From Plectrocnemia conspersa (Eukaryota; Arthropoda; Insecta; Trichoptera; Polycentropodidae), in the NCBI GenBank assembly GCA_009617715.1, contig VTFK01000099.1, positions 848,553-912,552 of the forward strand: a DNA stretch of 64,000 bases, in the 5' to 3' direction. Position 1 is the stretch's first letter. Each line of letters starts with the position of its first letter. A program made the position numbers and the translations under genes. The notes beneath the pieces were generated by a model. That model was not told where the DNA came from and made no database searches. It worked only from the letters and a program-made list of their open reading frames with translations. Of the stretch, positions 11,280 to 22,093 are shown one piece after another.

Positions 11280-11338
11280 CAGGATACAACATTTTGAGTT
11301 TGGTGGTTCGTGAGTTCCGAAAGGTTGGTACCGCTGGT
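11280..11338 (-). mobile_element. hAT-type element terminus
   Basis: Read on the minus strand the segment begins CAGCGGTACCAACCTTT and continues with a CACGAACCACC stretch. This resembles the well-known CAG-GGT-CTCAACCTTT end of hAT (Charlie-like) elements. The other end was not found with confidence; TGGTGGTCCGCGG at 10911-10923 may be related. Only a fragment is claimed. Confidence 0.45.
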
Positions 11339-11439
11339 CCAAAGTATTGTTATACACGCTATTAGAGTCTGGGTTGACGTCTGTTATGTCACAGTGGTAT
11401 ATTTACAACAATAAATTATTAAATAAGGTCGGAATACAG

Positions 11440-11545
11440 TAGTCCATAATGTCTAGTCTGGTAACTCAGAGGCCGCTGGTTCGAGTCACTGCAGCAGACT
11501 TGCATTTTTATTTTTAAAAATGCGCTATTATTAAAGAAAACATTG
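11440..11545 (+). mobile_element. SINE family B, copy 1 (tRNA-derived head)
   Basis: This contains a tRNA-like piece with the B-box GGTTCGAGTC at about 11478-11488, followed by GCAGCAGACTTGCATTTTTA and AATGCGCTATTATTAAAG. The same order occurs on the minus strand at 58740-58860. This copy has lost part of the A-box half (only TAGTCTGGTAACTCAGAGG remains), so it is a retroposon remnant and not a working tRNA gene. Confidence 0.65.
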
Positions 11546-11966
11546 TCAACGGCAAAGTAATATCTATTGATTATAAGCTATAATACATAATAATTAGTTA
11601 TATATAGGTATATGTCACTGATTTTCAGAATGACAAGTGTGGTGGTTAATACTTATTTGTAAGTATTCGTTATGTCAAATTAATTTATTCAGTTGGTACC
11701 ATTTTGACCTTGGGAGACATTCGAATTTTATTTTATTTATATTTATTTTGACATATTTTTGGAGTAAGATTTATTTTGATTTTTTCAAGAAAGAAGTCGC
11801 TTTTCACATCGATCTGGTCCAGCTAAGCAGTCACCAAAATCTCAAGACTTCAACCCGATCTTTGAGACGACTTTGATACAGTGCTACAGCAAGAACAAAT
11901 AAGTACGTATGTACATATATAGTATAGTTTTTTTGCTCATTGATATCTTCATGTCATATATAAAAC

Positions 11967-11997
<31 letters not shown>

Positions 11998-12469
11998 CAA
12001 TCCATTTATATATGAATAATAAGTATTTCTTTAATTAGGATATTGGCAATATATATGAAACTAATATAATAATTTAATTTTACGTTGATAGATCTATTTT
12101 TATAAAATACAATGATGTTATTTTCACGTGACATAAATTATTCTGTGAATTTTAAATAGCAGTTAATGAATATTTAAAAAATTATTTTTACACTATATTT
12201 TTACATGGGTATTTATATTTAGTAAAGAAAACTTTCACTTATTTTTTATAAGCTCTTTGTTAACATTTTAAAAGATACGATACTGTCATAAATGTGAAAT
12301 AATTATTTATTAAAAAAAATGTCATCTGAAATCAGCTTGTATTTTTACATTAAAATATTGTTTTAAATCGCTATTGTTATCATTAAATTATCTTGCTGCT
12401 ATTCAGAGAATATATTTCAAAATAAATAAAATAAAAGTTACAAAAAATAAAAAAGTAATATTAAAGTCA
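11546..12469. other. AT-rich spacer
   Basis: Nothing recognisable beyond AT-rich simple sequence such as the TTATT/TTTA run near 11970-11997. No exon or repeat pair was noticed. Confidence 0.5.
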
Positions 12470-12870
12470 CAGAGCGAGTTTAATCTCGCCTCCAGAGTTT
12501 ATTCAGCTCTCCCCTTTTCCCGTCTCATTCCACTCTCGCAACTGCAAATAGCGCTCCATAGAAATCCATAGAAAACAATCCCTTCCGTTCGATGCGATCC
12601 GTCCGGGTTTAATTGAAGTCTTCCCCGACAGTTTTGCGCATTAATGCGCTCAAATTCAATTGCATCACAGCCGGGCAATAACGGCTAATGCGTTCACTGT
12701 CACCTGGCAGTATGTGTGTTAATGCAATTTTCAAAGGCTCCATCCGCACAATTACAAGAGCTGGAATTATATAGCGGGCGTGTCGGGTAATAAAATTACT
12801 CCCATTGGAGCGTGATGAGAGTGCCGCTGTAATTGGGATAAAGTAGTAAAGTCCTTGTTAATGCCAACTT
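12470..12870. promoter_or_regulatory. Candidate regulatory island with TAATGC cluster
   Basis: A sharp rise in GC without an ORF that makes sense. It holds a perfect 14-bp palindrome GCGCATTAATGCGC at 12646-12659. Further TAATGC words lie at 12686, 12720 and 12860, plus several AATTG/CAATT sites. TAAT-core repeats in a non-coding island are what homeodomain-bound enhancers look like. No promoter signal or splice site was seen. Conservation cannot be tested here. Confidence 0.45.
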
Positions 12871-13639
12871 TTGGTTGATGATGGGGTATTAGTTGGGTTT
12901 TGAGGGATTCAATGGATGCTGAAGTTTGCTAGGTGGGCTATCTATCAAGAGGGTTCTAAAAGTTACTTTTCATTACGAATCTCAGTACTCAACAATGCTG
13001 TTTTAATTTGAGATTTGTTAATTTGTTTTTATCTCGGTATATGGAATTTTAAGTAACAGCGGAATATAAAAAAATGTCATTATTTAATAATTGAGCTTGG
13101 CACAAACGTTAATTTTTAAGTAACGGCAATCAAAATATGGCTGTTTAATATTGAAGATCGAACTAAATCTTTTACGATTCAATGTTAATGTTTATCTGAG
13201 CTAGATCTTATTAAGAATGACTAAGCAAGTGTCTGTGTCGGTTCAGTGTATTTCAAGTCGAAAGCAAAGTAGGCAATTCCAATGGAAGTTATGATGGAAG
13301 TACTTTTATATGGCAGTGTTACGACCTATATATTATCAGGGAAATGGGAAGTGATCAACGATCATACCCTTGTGATTGATTTTTTGTGTCATTTGTTTCA
13401 TTTTTTTGCGACTCTATTGAATTTGGGTTTAATAACTTTGTCTCTTGCAGGAACCACATTCTTCTAAGCTTCTGGAAGTCCAATTTTCGACAACTTTTTC
13501 CAGCACCTGGGACCGCACAGAAAATAATCCATGTTAATAATGTACCTAATTAAAAACTTCGTCATTAACAAAATAAATTTAATAAAAATCAATAGGATTA
13601 AATCACCGTTAATTTCAAGTTTTCAGAACACTCTAGAAC

Positions 13640-14010
13640 AGCGATACTCAACCTGCGGCCTTCATCTATCTCACCAGGGACGTCATTTTAGCTTTTTACA
13701 GATGGGGGCGGGAGGCAATGGTTGGTCAGTCAGTGGTAATTTTTTTAATGTTTCCATTTCATTGAGATTCATATTATTTTATTATATAACATGCATTTTT
13801 TTGTCCAAATTCAAGGGGTTCCTGTTTAGAATCCACGTCAAAAGCAATAAAATCAACAGTGGAATATTTAGATTTTTTATAACAATAATAGGAATGAAGC
13901 ATATCTAAACCAAATTTTGACCAATAGGAGTACGCAAAAAACAATTATAATTTCTCAGAAGTCAAAAATCCATGTCAAAAGCAATAAAATCGTGAGAATT
14001 GTATTTGATT
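13640..14010 (+). repeat. hAT-like terminus and an internal direct repeat
   Basis: The start (CAGCGATACTCAACCTGCGG at 13639-13658) resembles hAT ends. Further in, a 24-bp word beginning ATCCACGTCAAAAGC occurs at 13830-13853 and again at 13968-13991 with one difference, offset 138 bp. It may be the remains of a non-autonomous element with tandem internal sequence; no matching right end was found. Confidence 0.45.
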
Positions 14011-14034
14011 ATATTATATATTGCGACAGAATAT

Positions 14035-14280
14035 GATGGGCGAGATGTTTTCTCCAAGCAGTGGTGGAGAAGCTGTCGCAGGGATGTTATCCGTGGAAGA
14101 TCATTGGAGTTCTGGTTGGTGTGGCAGTGACGGTATTGCGGAGGTTGATCCCTCTTTGTTGCGGTGCTTGTATGATGGAGTCCTTCTTAGGATGTGAGCG
14201 CTCAGATGTTGTCCGCGAGTGGGCGGGCGTCTGAAAGTCTCTTCGAGTGTGCTGGAGTCTGCCAAGTGACCAGTATTCAG
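14035..14280 (+). repeat. Dispersed GC-rich repeat, copy 1 (partner at 62350)
   Basis: The segment 14040-14105 (CGAGATGTTTTCTCC, GTGGTGGAGAAG, CGCAGGGATG, TCCGTGGAAGAT) is repeated almost word for word at 62352-62415. The sequence after it is GC-rich (to 14280) but is not shared with the second copy. It is likely a retroposon fragment of unknown class, with no recognisable protein motif. Confidence 0.6.
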
Positions 14281-14735
14281 GCCTACAAAGCTTGCTGATT
14301 AATTACAATTCTGCAGTGATCATCCAGCCAATCGTTGCACTCGCTTCTTAGAACAACGTGTTTTTTTTTGGTTGATGGATATCTCTGAGGTTGAATTGTG
14401 TAACGGGAATATTGTGGCTTTGCGGTGCTTTTTTTACGGTGATATATTGCTTCCCGTGACTGTTTCGTAACAAAGAAATGTTCATTCAATGCACCAGAGA
14501 ATCCTTGCGTGTTATTTAAGGGGAAACCCTTTAGTTCTAGTAGAGCCTTCGTGTAATCGCAATATTGGCAAATAATCACTTTTGGTCACAGTAAATATGC
14601 GAGTTTCAAGAATAAGGTAAAACCCTAATAGAGTGGTATTCGATTCGTCAAAGAAAGTTTTCAGTGTCCTATTATCTTCTTTATAGACAATTACGTGCGA
14701 TTTTTCTGAAACAAAATAATTCTACAACAACCACT
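14281..14735. other. Unassigned stretch before the CpG-rich block
   Basis: Composition is mixed. A 98-codon minus-strand ORF (14283-14579) has no recognised motif and no splice context, so I do not call it a gene. It may be an extension of the repeat to its left. Confidence 0.3.
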
Positions 14736-14789
14736 TGTTCCAAATCAAACCATACAATATCACGACAGATTCAAATCTGACCAAAAGCT

Positions 14790-15050
14790 CGTGTCCGTCG
14801 GCAGTGGCCGCCGTCGAGTGTGTGAGAGAGAGCTTTTCATTGAGCTTTCCCGGCCGGCGTCTCGGGCGTCGCCGCACCGCGCATGCGCTTGTAAAAAAGA
14901 GCTTTCGGCGTCTCACTGGGCGACGGGGGCCACTCGTCCCGGGCCTTTGCCCCGAACCGCGCGCCTCCGCCCTCTCGCCAACTCTATCGGCGTATGGCAA
15001 CCGCGAACCGCCCTATTGTGCCCCTGGAAAACCGCGATTGAAAAGCGCAC
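14790..15050 (+). promoter_or_regulatory. CpG-rich promoter and non-coding first exon of an unknown gene
   Basis: This is one of only two strongly CpG-rich blocks in the window. It ends with a near-perfect splice donor, CAC|GTAAGTAC at 15050/15051, which sets the plus strand. It contains the exact NRF-1/Ewg-type palindrome GCGCATGCGC at 14879-14888, a GA-rich stretch (GTGTGAGAGAGAG) and an initiator-like GGCAGTGG near 14799. The exon is probably 5' UTR. It has only short upstream ORFs: ATG-CGC-TTG-TAA at 14883, and a 15-codon ORF at 14994-15041 that closes nine bases before the donor. The transcription start and the rest of the gene are not identified; no partner exon was found in the window, so the first intron may be tens of kb long. 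Confidence 0.55.
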
Positions 15051-15307
15051 GTAAGTACTATTGTGTATAAAGTGACGACTTCTCACGAGTGATTTTATTT
15101 TTTAAATTTTCATTCATTGTGTATGTGTAGGGTGCTATGGGGTTTGGAGTGTGTGGGGTTGAATGGAAAAGCTCTGGCGCGTGAGAGTTTAATATGTAAC
15201 GTATGTTTGGTGTGGCGGTTTGTTAAATTGATAGTGATATTGTGCGTGGAACTTAAATGTGTCGTATATATAACGAAATAAAAATATAGCACGATTTAAT
15301 ATCACAC

Positions 15308-15375
15308 GAGTTTCTTGTATTTATAAAATGATTACATTTTTATAAATGTAATCATTTTATAAATACAAGAAACTC
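15308..15375. repeat. Perfect hairpin, 32-bp arms, 4-base loop
   Basis: The left arm (15308-15339, starting GAGTTTCTTGTATTTAT) is the exact reverse complement of the right arm (15344-15375, ending ATACAAGAAACTC), with TTAT between. There is no mismatch in 32 pairs. It lies 258 bp inside the presumed intron after the 15050 donor. A perfect palindrome this long is either a very recent event or under selection. Confidence 0.9.
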
Positions 15376-17260
15376 AACTAAACATGAAAAAACATAAAAC
15401 TAGAAATGTAGCAGAAAAAATTGTTTTTACCATGTATAATAACTATTACAGATTAAGAAAATAGACGAATTAGTTTCATCCCATTTATTATAACTATAAT
15501 ATATATTTTTGTGGTTTTCGTTGCTTATATTAATTGTATTAGTTTTTAACTTAATTATACCAATTACATATATTTTTATTCAAGTATTACAAATAAATAT
15601 TTAATTGTCTTTAAAATAATCGAAGATTAAAAAAATAGTTTGCTAAAATTTGTTGCTATTTTAAAAAAATAAAAATATTGTTTGAAAAATATAAATAAAT
15701 GGTGATCGGATTATTGCGCAACCGAAAATTGCGCACACGAAAATTCCACACAGCCAAAATTCTGAACTTAGGTGATAAATATATTTTACTTTTAATTCCA
15801 ACTGTTTAATATTTATATATTTATCTTTGCATAATTTAATAATAAGTTAGATTTGTTTTGCCATTTCTCCTTCAGATTATTTAGACTTCTTTACGAAGAA
15901 TAAATGTATGTATACTATATGTGTATATATATATATATATACTCTATCAAACTTAGGTGAGGTTCGTCACTCTTCTTACTTTTGATCATCTGGTCAATGC
16001 GATGATTCAGGGTGGAAACAGACTATTTGTTATTGTCTGTAGCTATCTAGTAGGATTTCCATTTGCGTAACTGCTATAATTTAAACAGCTGGAGATTTGT
16101 CAATGATACAGGGTATGAAAAGCTGGTTGAGGTGGCAAGCATCTGATACATTTCACCAACTGTTTCTTTGCTTATGTCCATTTGCAAAGTATAACTTGAT
16201 TTGGCACACGCGCTTGTGTAATACAGACGTGAATAAAAGTGGCGAATAATATTTTTTCTAAGAAGTAGTTGTGACTAATTTTAATTGTAAATTACTTACT
16301 TGAAAAATAATAAAAAAATATTACTTATATATTAACATTTATGTTATTAATGTTTATAATAGTACATTGTATGTTAGGATTTTTTTTCTTATTTTAAAAT
16401 TTTTTTTTTTTTTAAATTTGGCAATTTTTTTTATTTAACGTATTTACAGTGAATATAACAATACATTGAGACATGTTTTTATACTACTTGTTAATTATTC
16501 TAAATATTTTTTTTAATAAAAAAATATTGTTCAGCTCGAATTGGTATTCTTTATTATTATTAATTTTAATGCATACTTATTTATTATGTCAATTTTTATG
16601 ACCAATTAAATTTGTAATCTTTCCCAACTCAATTAATTGATTTTTATATCATATTAAACTATTCATTTTTGGGATATACTTGATAAAATATTGAAAGCAT
16701 CATAATATAATAGCGGAAAATGTATTACATTCATAAAACATTTTTCCACTCTAGTATTACATTTAATGCTGTCGCATTTGATAATTTATGTACGGGAAAC
16801 TTTTACGCTCGCCTTGCGAAAAATCATAATTTTCCACTCTTGTCATTCGCATGAGTCATAACGTTGAATTTAATATAGCATTTCGTACGATATACATATA
16901 GAAGAATTCCATAAACCTGGATATAATGATGTCGGTTGAAATATACATAGAAAATATTATTTTTTACTTTCTACCTTTCTCACCTCTCTTTTGAATTGTA
17001 TATTATTTATTGCTTCGTCAGAGAATCCTCGTTATCGAGACGCAGACTCGAGTGTTTCTGAAGTGTCCGAAACGGGACAATGGAGCTATCTGGTTTATTC
17101 GTTTCGAGAATGGTGATTCGGCGAGATATGCTGGATATATAATATTACAAAGAGAGAGAGAGAAAGGTAACACTTGATGGATGAGCGAAATTAAGAATGA
17201 GCTCGGTCGCTAGACGGTTAAAAGGTAACTTTGTCTCGCCGAGGGATGATTGAACGTTGG
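15376..17260. other. AT-rich intronic/intergenic stretch
   Basis: No exon recognised. There is a short triplicated motif at about 15717-15764 (GCGCAACCGAAAATT, GCGCACACGAAAATT, CCACACAGCCAAAATT) and a (TA) run near 15925-15941. The part 17020-17260 rises in GC and leads into the duplication at 17261. Confidence 0.5.
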
Positions 17261-17520
17261 GGGATTAAGTTAAGGGATGCTGATATACGTTTGTGTGAAA
17301 GCTCTCGAGAATAAATAGTTTCAGCAGAGACGCGAGATTAACTGTCATCGTTGAGTATTCACTTTTTTTTAGTATTTGAAATATGCTTCGCTAAACATTG
17401 AGTGTCAAACTTTTTTTAAAGAAAAAAACTGGGATTATGCTAGGAGAAGCTGATGTACGTTTGTGTGAATGCTCTGGATTATTAATAGTTTTAGTCGAGA
17501 CGCGAAATTAACTGTCATTG
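17261..17520 (+). repeat. Duplicated 90-bp segment, offset 170 bp
   Basis: Bases 17261-17350 and 17431-17520 align without gaps, with 16 differences in 90 positions by hand count (about 82% identity). The best-kept parts are TACGTTTGTGTGAA, GAGACGCGA and TTAACTGTCAT. An 80-bp AT-rich spacer separates them. The kept blocks may be binding sites in a duplicated regulatory unit, or the pair may be remains of a transposon with long direct repeats. Confidence 0.8.
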
Positions 17521-17729
17521 TACAATAGTTATTTAACTAAAAAAACGATTTAAGTAAAAAATATCTCAGTCTTTTTAAAGATCTGGCTAAGCTCTTGTGA
17601 TTTAGATGACTGTTTAGCTGGGTATGCTTTGACGATTAGAGTGAAAAGCGGTTGCTTTTAAAAATCTCCGTTACTAGTTTCAAGTCGGAAGCGAAGTGAT
17701 TTTGATAAGTTTTTTATTAGGTTGTTGAA

Positions 17730-18200
17730 CGAAATGCCTGAAGAATGTGACTTAATACGGCCGTGGTAAGAAAGTGTAACGCCTTCGCAAGCAGAGCCAA
17801 AGGGCTCGGCCCCTCCTGGGGTCCGAGGGCTAAGGCTACGACTGAGGCAGACAAAAAAGTGGTGCTGTTATTAGAATAAAACGTAATGCACGCAATGCAA
17901 TGCAATGCCTCCCTGAGCACTTGGGAAAAATACTAATGCATTTCCAATAACATACTTAGTAGGGAACTCACTCACCCGGCCGTCAAAAGCTGGGTGTCCA
18001 CCCATAAGGGTTGGCCTTATTAGTGGTATCGGCAGTGATGCACGCAATAGATAACACGTTGTTAAACTTCTGTCCAATACTTATATTATTGTTTTCCATT
18101 CAAGTTCATCTTCCGTAAATTCTAATTGTGTCCGAGAATCCGGCCGCAGTCGTCAATCATGACGGCTTAGGTCAAGAACGGAGGTGAAGCAATTAGCCCA
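17730..18200 (-). repeat. GC-rich repeat fragment, probable retroposon
   Basis: The block is GC-rich, bounded by AT-rich DNA, and carries no intact ORF. Its right part (18135-18190, GAATCCGGCCG-AGTCGTC ... GGCTTAGGTC-AGAACGGAGG) recurs at 48261-48312. A minus-strand ORF at 17871-18077 has no recognised domain. The partial recurrence indicates a dispersed element; its class is not clear. Confidence 0.5.
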
Positions 18201-18295
18201 CAGTTAACTATGCAAAGCATATAGGGTGTTGTAGCTACTGGTCGCTAATGAGCCAGTGGGTAAGGACTTGTGGGAAATAAAATCTGTCTTAAATT

Positions 18296-18352
18296 GGCTA
18301 TTGATGTTACTCACAATGTGCTCAATCCTTCTAGCAACTGTTTTCACCGATA
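18296..18352 (+). repeat. Dispersed repeat D, copy 1 (partner at 37172)
   Basis: The core CTATTGATGTTACTCACAAT followed by GTGCTCAAT-CTTCTAG is shared with 37172-37230 on the same strand. Looser similarity continues for about 100 bp downstream (ACACGTAA/ACACGTTAA, then TAGGCTAC/TAGCCTA). Non-coding. Confidence 0.6.
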
Positions 18353-18499
18353 GCCTAATATATTAAAATAAGACTGCAAAAATTATACACGACACGTAAA
18401 TGGTTTTATTTTATTAGTTAATAAATAGGCTACTTAAGGACTGATCCTTATTTTATTTTAGCAAAAAAAATGCTGTTTTAAATTTTACAGGTTATATGA

Positions 18500-18735
18500 A
18501 CAAAATTTCGCAAAAAGTGAAACACAGAAAGTCACAATGAAATGCAAAGCAATAGGAGCACCACATACAGTAATATTTCACAACTCTTCAACGTAGTAGT
18601 TGCCCATTCTGGTAAAGTGTATACTTTAATATTTTATAAAGTTTGAAAATGTAAAATTTATTTCGAGTTCACGGGCCATATTAAAATAGGCGGCGGGCCG
18701 GATTTGACCCGCAGGCCATATTTTGCCAACCCATG
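18500..18735 (-). mobile_element. hAT-type MITE fragment
   Basis: It shares ATGCAAAGCAATAGGAGCACC with the well-defined element at 58976-59331. It closes in GGCCATATTTTGCCAACCCATG, which on the other strand begins CATGGGTTGGCAAAATATGG, a decayed form of the CAGGGGTCGGCAAACC hAT end. The opposite end is not recognisable, so the left boundary is approximate. Confidence 0.6.
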
Positions 18736-21230
18736 CTTTACAGCATCCAGTAATTTATTCTGAGCTGAATATAGATCATTGTTATTTCCTGGTTATATTA
18801 TTTAAGTATTTCTTATACTATTTACTATGTTGTATAAAAATATGTTATTTTTAACAATAAATCATTTTTATATAGTATTCGTCAGATGCCGTCGTCCAAG
18901 ATTGATGCACTCATGTACGATCAGAGCTTTCTGTAATCGTGCGGAACTGCGATTGACAGCAGCTTTTTACCCTTTTCAGTGTTTTAAAATGTTTTCTTGG
19001 AAGGTTTTATAAAGATTTACTTTTCTGACAGTTGATTAATTTAGGTTTATGGACCTATTTTAATATTTTTTTGTTTATTTAAAATTACTTGATAGGATTG
19101 AAATCTATATTAATTATTTTAAATTTCTATATATTTTTAAAACATTATTTAAATTTGCATCTATGCAGATCTAATGAATAACTAATTTGAATAAAACGAT
19201 GCAAAGTTATTATTTTTATGAATTGGTATGGTAAAAATAAATTATAAATAATTAAATTGAGCATTAGAATTTCACAGCACAAAGGTTGGTTTTGTAATAT
19301 GTTGCTGAGGAATTTGGATCAACTTGTGCAATGGAACATTGTTGGTTTGAATACATTGAACAATGAATAATATGTAATTAAAACAGTGACACTGACTAGC
19401 CCATGTATTATTTTTATTAATTAATTTTACCTGAAAAAAACTAGGTAAATCATTATTATTACATTAACGTAAAGCAAATAAATCTGCGAACAATTCCTTT
19501 CACAAAAATACGATAAACGCTTAATGGCAAATGGCGCAAAATAAAAACTTTATGGCGTAATTTATTTTATATTTATATCCAAAATGTACGGATTCAATAA
19601 TATATTGCGATCAAAGATTCAGTCAATGGTTCACACACAAACAAACACATAAATTCTGTGCGTAGTTTTATGCAATAAATGCGAATTTTTTTACTGAACA
19701 CCTACCCACTTACTTCTTTCACCGGCTGCTAATAAATATTTCAATTGGAAATCGATAACTCACATCATTTGCCACCCACTGGCAGCCGGTCCGCTCTATA
19801 ATAATTCCAGTCCAATAAGATGTCTCCTCTGCTTTCAGCGTAACTTTCAGAACAAAGGGAACAGTAGAACTGTAGAACTTATAGGACAAAGGTATGCAAT
19901 AGAGAAATTGTGTCGAGCTATAATAATTATTATCGATCTTTCCATTGAAAGCAATGTACAGGGTGGATATAAAAGTTTTCCATTATCCATTAGGAATAAT
20001 GGGGCAATATAAACATTTTTATTATCTCTTTTTTATTCTGAGTTGTAAATTAAAATTAAAGACAATATTGTATCTATTCCAGTTTATATTAATAAAGTAA
20101 TAAATTAATAAATAACGTTATATAAAATATATTTTGTAAATACTGTTTTAACTGTCTTCGTCTTAGGGTAGTTTAACATATGTACTTAGGGTTAATAAGT
20201 ATTCATTTAAATAAATATTATAATAAAGGTCCGCATCGCCCGACAAATAATCGTCAAATGCGACATATACAATTTATTATTTATTTTTGATTACAGTGTA
20301 ATCCACATTACCAATAGGTCGATTACAACTTTACTGTTTACAAAAAAAAATAAACAATAACATATTATTTTTAATGTGAACACTAGGCTTGTTTTACGAT
20401 ATTAGTGTATCAATATCAGGTTAAATAAAAGATAAGATGATAGCTTTAAAATTTTGATCTATGATTTGTGCAAGGTATTTTTTTATTATGCAGTTAATTA
20501 AGTTACTGTTTTCATTCTTATATAGTCATAATTTCGGTTTAATTTTAAATGCCGTTGCCATTTGAAACATTTAACTCATTAATTAATTTTCATCTTACAG
20601 GTGTATGTTTAATACATTTAAATGAGCAGTAATATTAGAAAAGTTAGTTCTTTCCTAATTTTAAATTCCTTGTCAATCCCTCAAAAAAATGGAACGGTAT
20701 CTGAAATATCAGTACTTTTATTTAAAGCTCTGAAATACGAATTAAAAGTATCTGTAATTTTATTGACAAATTATTTTTGCTACGCTTTTAAGATATCTTT
20801 AATTAAATCATCGTCAGTAAACGGATTTGTTTGTTCAGAAAGTTTGCTTCCACATAGCTTGCTTTGATAAATCTAAATTAATGAATAAGATGAATTTTTC
20901 GAAATAGTCTTTGAAAAGAAATATTTATCCAGATTTCTATTTTTTGAATTTTTTAAAAAAAACATAATGCCCTTTAATTTTTTCTAGTCAGTCAATCTTT
21001 TTATCAAAAAACGCTACTTTATCGTTTATTTAGTTTTATTGAGGGATAGTAATATAAAAATATGATTAATTAAATCTTGAAAATATAGATACGCAGATCA
21101 ATTGTGACGTTTGAATCGTAATAACATTATATTTTTTTTAAAATACATTTAATTAAATAATATAAATAATTTTACAGACATTCTAATTATATATACTATG
21201 CTAAATTCAATAAAAACTAAGAATATACGA
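18736..21230. other. AT-rich spacer with a small GC island
   Basis: Mostly AT-rich with no exon. The stretch 19690-19870 is less AT-rich (CACCGGCTGC, CCACTGGCAGCCGGTCCGC) and may be a regulatory island. An 81-codon ORF at 20622 has AT-driven composition and no motif. Confidence 0.45.
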
Positions 21231-21238
21231 CAAAACAG

Positions 21239-21264
21239 TGACCGCCGTACATGTACGGCGGTCA
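21239..21264. repeat. 26-bp perfect GC-rich palindrome
   Basis: The half-site TGACCGCCGTACA is followed directly by its exact reverse complement. It stands out in DNA that is almost pure A/T. Outside it, CAGTGA (21236-21241) and TCACTG (21270-21275) are also inverted, so the palindrome was probably longer and was split by a short insertion on the right. Confidence 0.88.
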
Positions 21265-22090
21265 ATATTTCACTGATTTGAGGCACCCCAGATAGTAATA
21301 TATTTACATATATAAAAAAACATTATATTTATACAATATTTTTTTATAAATTAAAAAGTACGTAAATGAACATGACAAAATATATATTATATTAATTATA
21401 TAAAATATTTTATTAAAGTCGAAAAATGTATAAAAAATATGTAAAATGAATCAAGGAAATTTAATGTTAGAAAAATGTTTAAATAAATTATTAAGACACA
21501 CTAATACAAAAAAGTAGTAAAAGCAATCAAAGAAATTAAATGTTGAGAAACACTGATATGTTTCTATTATTTGCAATAAATGCAATATAAATAATAATAA
21601 ATAAATATCAACCAAAATAATTATGGAAAAATATGTAAAATTAACTTACTCTCAGGCGTATAATAACAAATTAAAAAATGTGCTTAAATTAACTCATTAC
21701 TTAAAGGGTTAAAATAAAAAAATAAACGTTTTAAAATTTAAGCGAAATAAAAATATAAATTTAGAAAAAAATCATTGGAACATAATTTGAATCATTCTTT
21801 TTCTCTTTTGTTTTGTGTCATCTTTTGTTTCAAATTTTCATACTCCATATTTATACCTTGTCGGGAAATAATTAGGGAGTCTAATTCCGAGTGTAAGTTG
21901 CAGTACCAGGATTTCGTGATTGCCATTTACTAATTCAGGAATCTCAGGATTGATTCTGTGAGTGAATTTTTTTCTATTAAAATCTTTTTTTTTATATATA
22001 ATTCAAAGATGAAAAATACAAGTCGTTGTATGTAAATGATTTTCGATAATATACTATTAAGTACATAATATAAAAACTATCATTTACATT
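21265..22090. other. AT-rich spacer
   Basis: No coding signal. TTAAAGGGTTAA at 21701-21712 resembles a piggyBac-type right end, but no left end was recognised. Confidence 0.45.
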
Positions 22091-22093
22091 ATA

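Noticed and set aside
13531..13908. 125-codon plus ORF
   Set aside because: Crosses a repeat boundary and poly-T tracts, has no motif and no splice context.
14722..15070. Overlapping ORFs of 87-111 codons on both strands of the first CpG-rich block
   Set aside because: Three overlapping frames on two strands indicate low stop density from GC content, not coding.
15308..15375. Transcription terminator
   Set aside because: No GC stem or bacterial gene context; this is a eukaryotic AT-rich palindrome.
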